Assembly: GCF_022809115.1 (NCBI RefSeq)
Contig: NZ_JALGBH010000002.1
Coordinates: 248,001-312,000, forward strand
Direction: 5' to 3'
Source: Pedobacter montanisoli
Lineage (GTDB): Bacteria > Bacteroidota > Bacteroidia > Sphingobacteriales > Sphingobacteriaceae
DNA length: 64,000 nucleotides
Positions 60,252-64,000 of the stretch are shown one piece after another. Every line of letters starts with the position of its first letter. The stretch's first letter is position 1. A program made the translations under genes and the position numbers. The notes under the pieces were generated by a model that was not told the origin of the DNA, made no database searches, and was given only the letters and a program-made list of their open reading frames with translations.

Positions 60252-62153
60252 ATGAGCGATCAGATCAAACACGAATGCGGAATAGCCTTTATCCGCTTGT
60301 TAAAACCTCTCTCATATTACCAGGAAAAATACGGTACAACACTTTACGGCCTGAATAAACTTTATCTCTTAATGGAGAAACAGCATAACCGCGGACAAGA
60401 TGGCGCGGGTATCGCTACCATTAAACTTGATATGAAACCAGGTAACCGCTATATTAGCCGTTACCGCTCAATGGCCCAAAATGCAGTATCAGATATCTTC
60501 AGCTATGTACAAAACAAATTTGTAAGCATACAGGAAGAAACACCTGAGTTAATGAAAGATGCTGAATACCTTAAACAAAATGTAAGTTTTGTTGGCGAGG
60601 TTTTAATGGGGCATTTGCGTTATGGTACGCATGGAAAGAACAGTATTGAAAACTGCCATCCTTTTTTACGTCAAAATAACTGGATGACCAGAAACCTGGT
60701 TATAGCTGGTAACTTTAACATGACCAACGTAGATGAATTGTTAGAGCAGCTTTATGAACTGGGACAACATCCTAAAGAAAAAGCTGATACCGTAACCGTA
60801 TTAGAAAAGATTGGCCATTTCTTAGATGATGAAAATCAGGAGCTTTTTGATGAATATAAAAAAGAAGGCTTAAGCAATGTAGAAATCACTCAAAAAATCT
60901 CTAAAAATCTTAATATTGCTAATATCTTACGTCGCTCGGCCAAAAACTGGGATGGAGGATATACCATTTGTGGTATTGTAGGTAATGGCGATGCTTTTAT
61001 ACTGCGTGATCCGGCTGGAGTAAGACCGGCTTTTTATTATGCAGATGATGAGATTGTAGTGGCAGCATCAGAACGTCCGGCTATACAAACCGCTTTTAAC
61101 ATCCCAATTAAAGATGTAAAGGAAATAGAACCCGGACATGCGCTGATTGTAAAGAAAGATGGAACAGTAAGTCAGGAAATATACCGCGATCCTGTAGAAA
61201 AAAGAGCCTGTTCTTTTGAACGTATCTATTTTTCAAGAGGAAGTGATGCAGATATTTATAAAGAACGTAAAAAATTAGGCCAATTACTTTGCCCTCAGGT
61301 TTTACAGGCGGTTAATCACGATATTAAAAATACAGTATTCTCTTTTATTCCTAATACTGCCGAAGTATCATTCTATGGTATGGTAGAAGGTGTAAATGAA
61401 TACATCAGAAATCTCCAGAAAGAAAAGCTCATTAAGAATAAAGAAAACTTAAATGATGAGCAGTTGGATGAATTATTGTCATTAAGGCCAAGAGTTGAAA
61501 AACTGGCAATCAAAGATGTTAAGTTGCGTACTTTTATTACGCAGGATGCAGATCGTAGTGAAATGGTGGCGCACGTATATGATACCACTTATGGTATTAT
61601 AGAAAACCATGTAGATACTTTGGTGGCTATAGATGATTCTATTGTAAGAGGTACAACCCTTAAACAAAGTATCATTAAAATTATAGACAGGTTACACCCT
61701 AAAAAAATAATTATCGTTTCTTCTGCTCCGCAGATCAGATACCCTGACTGTTATGGCATTGATATGTCTAGAATGGGACAATTTGTGGCTTTTGATGCAG
61801 CTATACAATTATTGAAAGAAAGAGGGATGGAACATATTATTGAAGAAGTTTACCAGAAATGTAAGGCTTCTTTATTATTGCCTAAAGATCAGATTGTAAA
61901 TCACGTAAAAGAAATTTACAAACCGTTTAAACAACAGGAAATTTCTGATAAAATAGCTGAAATTATTACTCCTGAAGGCACAAACGCAGAAGTACAATTG
62001 ATTTATCAGACTTTAGATAATCTTCATCTGGCTACGCCCCATCATACTGGCGACTGGTATTTCTCAGGGAATTACCCTACTGCCGGAGGAAATAAAGTGG
62101 TAAATAAAGCTTTTGTAAACTGGAAAGAAGGTAACAACCAAAGAGCATATTAA
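60252..62153 (+). CDS. Amidophosphoribosyltransferase-type protein (PurF family)
   Basis: 633 residues, about 130 longer than the common enzyme of about 500. The N-terminal glutaminase domain has Cys9 in HECGIAFIRL (a propeptide must be removed to expose it), HNRGQDGAGIA, GHLRYGTHGKNSIENCHPF and DPAGVRPAFYY. The phosphoribosyltransferase motif is VAIDDSIVRGTTLKQSIIKI. It should form phosphoribosylamine from PRPP and glutamine in purine synthesis. The long C-terminal extension (after about 500) has no recognised motif. Bacteroidota often also have a shorter PurF, so whether this is the main enzyme is open. Confidence 0.9.
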   Translation: MSDQIKHECGIAFIRLLKPLSYYQEKYGTTLYGLNKLYLLMEKQHNRGQDGAGIATIKLDMKPGNRYISRYRSMAQNAVSDIFSYVQNKFVSIQEETPELMKDAEYLKQNVSFVGEVLMGHLRYGTHGKNSIENCHPFLRQNNWMTRNLVIAGNFNMTNVDELLEQLYELGQHPKEKADTVTVLEKIGHFLDDENQELFDEYKKEGLSNVEITQKISKNLNIANILRRSAKNWDGGYTICGIVGNGDAFILRDPAGVRPAFYYADDEIVVAASERPAIQTAFNIPIKDVKEIEPGHALIVKKDGTVSQEIYRDPVEKRACSFERIYFSRGSDADIYKERKKLGQLLCPQVLQAVNHDIKNTVFSFIPNTAEVSFYGMVEGVNEYIRNLQKEKLIKNKENLNDEQLDELLSLRPRVEKLAIKDVKLRTFITQDADRSEMVAHVYDTTYGIIENHVDTLVAIDDSIVRGTTLKQSIIKIIDRLHPKKIIIVSSAPQIRYPDCYGIDMSRMGQFVAFDAAIQLLKERGMEHIIEEVYQKCKASLLLPKDQIVNHVKEIYKPFKQQEISDKIAEIITPEGTNAEVQLIYQTLDNLHLATPHHTGDWYFSGNYPTAGGNKVVNKAFVNWKEGNNQRAY

Positions 62154-62174
62154 AACTCCCCATAAATAAAAAAA

Positions 62175-62200
62175 GCAGTGTTTTTAACACTGCTTTTTTT
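62175..62200. terminator. Terminator after the PurF-type gene
   Basis: GCAGTGTT pairs with AACACTGC around TTT, followed by seven T and preceded by A. It can serve both convergent genes. Confidence 0.9.
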
Positions 62201-62223
62201 ATGATGCCTTATTTTATTTGTAA

Positions 62224-62850
62224 CTATAGATAAAACTGTAAATAGGTTTTTGAAATAAGCCATACAGCAAAAGCGATGATGATGACCCCGGCCAGTTTGT
62301 TAAGCAGTTTAAGATGGCTTTCATGAATACGATAACGCAATTTGCCCGCATAAAAAGTTTTAACGGCATCAATACTAAGCTGAGTAAATAAAGCTATGAT
62401 AAAACAAATAATTTTCTCATACATTAAATTGTTAAGCTTAACAGAGATAATACCACTTACTACCACCCAAAACATGAAGGTAGAAGGTGTTAAGATACAC
62501 ATCAGAAAACCTTTGATGATATAACCCCGCTTACTGATCTTAACCAGACTGTTTTCCTGGTAATTTAGCGATATACGAGAGGAGATATAATAAATACCAA
62601 CCCCCAGTAGAAAAAGACCACCTATAATGCCAATATACTTATCTAAATTTTCTCTGTACACAAAAAACTGACTGCCAAAAAGAACAATACTGATTAAAAT
62701 AATATCGCTGATAAAAACACCTATGGCTAAAGAAAAGCCAGCTTTAAAGCCTCTTTCAATAGCTGTTTTAATCATGGCAAAGAAAACCGGACCAGTTATA
62801 AATGAGGAAATTAACCCTGCACCAAGACCTAAAATAATCGCTTCAAACAT
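62224..62850 (-). CDS. LysE-family translocator
   Basis: 208 residues with six TM helices. The family start is GLGAGLISSFITGPVFFAMIKTA, then FISDIILISIVLFGSQFFVY and CILTPSTFMFWVVVSGII. LysE-type proteins export amino acids such as lysine, threonine or homoserine lactones. The substrate is not inferable. It is a single gene converging on the PurF-type gene. Confidence 0.9.
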   Translation of the reverse strand: MFEAIILGLGAGLISSFITGPVFFAMIKTAIERGFKAGFSLAIGVFISDIILISIVLFGSQFFVYRENLDKYIGIIGGLFLLGVGIYYISSRISLNYQENSLVKISKRGYIIKGFLMCILTPSTFMFWVVVSGIISVKLNNLMYEKIICFIIALFTQLSIDAVKTFYAGKLRYRIHESHLKLLNKLAGVIIIAFAVWLISKTYLQFYL

Positions 62851-63059
62851 TAATATCTGCCGTAAAAATTTTTGCTAATATGCACTTTTGTAAGTTAAAA
62901 ATACATTTTTTAATTTTTAACATCTGTAAAAGCCCCTTTGTTTCGATACTTTCTTTTTGAAAAAAAGCGATACTTTTTACGTTATTTTTAACAAAAATAG
63001 GTTAGCATTTATAAATTTTTTAAGTTAGGCCAAAATTTCAAACAACCTAAACTATTTTT

Positions 63060-64000
63060 ATGGAAAAGAGATCTTCCAATTATGTTCAGCAAATGGTAAT
63101 CATTTGTGCATTATTTTTTGTTTTTGGTTTTATAACATGGCTTAATGGTACACTGATACCTTTTTTACAACTGGCCTGTGATTTAGATGAACATCAGGCA
63201 TTATTTGTAACCTTTGCCTTTTATATTGCTTATGCAGTATTTGCTCTACCGTCTTCATCAATCCTAAAAAAAACGGGATTTAAAAATGGAATGGCCTTAG
63301 GTCTTTTTGTAATGGCTATAGGTTGTGTGGTTTTTATACCTGCTGCTCAGCAACGTAATTTTACTTTGTTTTTAACTGGATTATTTATTCAGGGCGCTGG
63401 TTTAGCTTTATTACAAACAGCATCTAATCCTTATGCGGCAATTATTGGCCCAATGGAAAGTGCCGCCCAACGTATAAGTATTATGGGTATCTGTAATAAA
63501 ATAGCAGGAGCCCTTAGTCCGTTGGTATTGAGTGCCTTGGTATTAAGTGGCGCAAATGCTGTTCAGGAAAAAATCAATATGACAGGTATCACAATTGATG
63601 AAAGAACTACTTTATTAAATGAACTGGCAGGAAAAGTAATTATGCCGTACATTGTATTAGCTGCAGTATTATCATTGGTTGCATTTTTAGTTAAAAAATC
63701 AGCATTGCCTGAAATTGATACAGATAAAGAAGAAACAGTAGAAACAGGTACAGCTTTACCTGCAAAATCATCGGTTTTCTCTTATCCTCATTTAGTGTTA
63801 GGTGTAATTTGTTTGTTTTTATATGTAGGAGTGGAGGTAATGGCAGGTGATGTTATAGGTAACTATGGTCGTTCTATGGGAATGAGCTTAGATGAAACCA
63901 AGTACTTTACTACTTTTACCTTGATCGCAATGTTAGCAGGATATATTATCGGTATTCTTACTATTCCTAAATTTATCAGTCAGCAAACCAGTTTAAAATT
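63060..64000 (+). CDS. FucP-type sugar MFS transporter, truncated at window end
   Basis: From ATG 63060, 313 residues are present and the frame is open at the edge. The N-terminal half carries FGFITWLNGTLIPFLQLACD near residue 22, GLALLQTASNPYAAIIGPM and SIMGICNKIAGALSPLVL, which match the fucose/glucose-galactose H+ symporter branch of the MFS. About eight TM helices are visible. It should import a sugar with protons. A natural partner gene would be expected to the right of the window. Confidence 0.92.
   Translation, partial: MEKRSSNYVQQMVIICALFFVFGFITWLNGTLIPFLQLACDLDEHQALFVTFAFYIAYAVFALPSSSILKKTGFKNGMALGLFVMAIGCVVFIPAAQQRNFTLFLTGLFIQGAGLALLQTASNPYAAIIGPMESAAQRISIMGICNKIAGALSPLVLSALVLSGANAVQEKINMTGITIDERTTLLNELAGKVIMPYIVLAAVLSLVAFLVKKSALPEIDTDKEETVETGTALPAKSSVFSYPHLVLGVICLFLYVGVEVMAGDVIGNYGRSMGMSLDETKYFTTFTLIAMLAGYIIGILTIPKFISQQTSLK

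Noticed and set aside
1..64000. tRNA, rRNA or riboswitch genes
   Set aside because: I looked in the larger intergenic gaps and saw no cloverleaf or CCA-ended element, no rRNA sequence and no known riboswitch core. A covariance-model scan could still find a weak one.

Overview
The window looks like chromosome of a low-GC Bacteroidota bacterium, most likely Sphingobacteriaceae and Pedobacter-like. The support is type IX secretion (T9SS) parts and sorting domains, a GLPGLI protein with a TonB-type receptor, TTTG-N19-TAnnTTTG promoters, a split transketolase, and the porG-uppS-bamA-ompH-ompH order that I recall from Porphyromonas. This placement comes from reading the sequence, not from a database search.

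Layout. 1-561: remains of a phage-like tail or LamG module that runs off the left edge. 785-5293: minus-strand metabolic and copper genes (quinone-reductase-like enzyme, PanE-like reductase, CopA). 5483-7400: AraC-type regulator and a small outer-membrane barrel. 7599-11425: an Rhs/YD polymorphic-toxin island with a GC-rich shaft, an AT-rich lipase-like C-terminus, an overlapping three-TM immunity candidate and a displaced, frameshifted second Rhs core. 11429-17168: minus-strand methyltransferase, TSUP transporter, SRPBCC protein, amidase, retropepsin-like protease, malate dehydrogenase and a parallel beta-helix protein. 17313-24121: dnaE with a fused proofreading exonuclease, trxA, DUF3078 and DUF58 genes. 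24281-27503: class III aminotransferase and an OmpR/histidine-kinase pair. 27639-31438: a small Cys-containing exported protein, then GLPGLI and TonB-receptor genes. 31452-34980: split transketolase running into an ECF sigma/anti-sigma/Spy-like operon.

35194-41496 is a four-gene surface operon: collagen-like protein, a protein with a type B T9SS C-terminal domain, PorP/SprF, and a TPR-propeller-CRD-OmpA protein of PorE/SprD type. It has its own promoter and a dyad. 41554-44935 is a minus-strand envelope/redox operon. 45136-51474 holds the Kup transporter, a UbiA-family prenyltransferase, EngB, UbiE/MenG, PorT, an SDR enzyme and YqeY. 51581-60138 is a housekeeping envelope run: hydrolase, CBS protein, NAD kinase, PorG, UppS, BamA, two Skp/OmpH chaperones and MurI. 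The window ends with a PurF-type amidotransferase, a LysE-family exporter and a truncated FucP-type sugar transporter.

The strongest leads are the Rhs lipase/immunity/orphan-core island, the collagen-like SprB-style T9SS locus with its dyad-promoter, the exported Cys-peptide/terminator/GLPGLI/TonB-receptor unit, and the nested inverted repeats at 2691-2812 and 12921-13000. I saw no rRNA, tRNA, CRISPR array or intact IS element.
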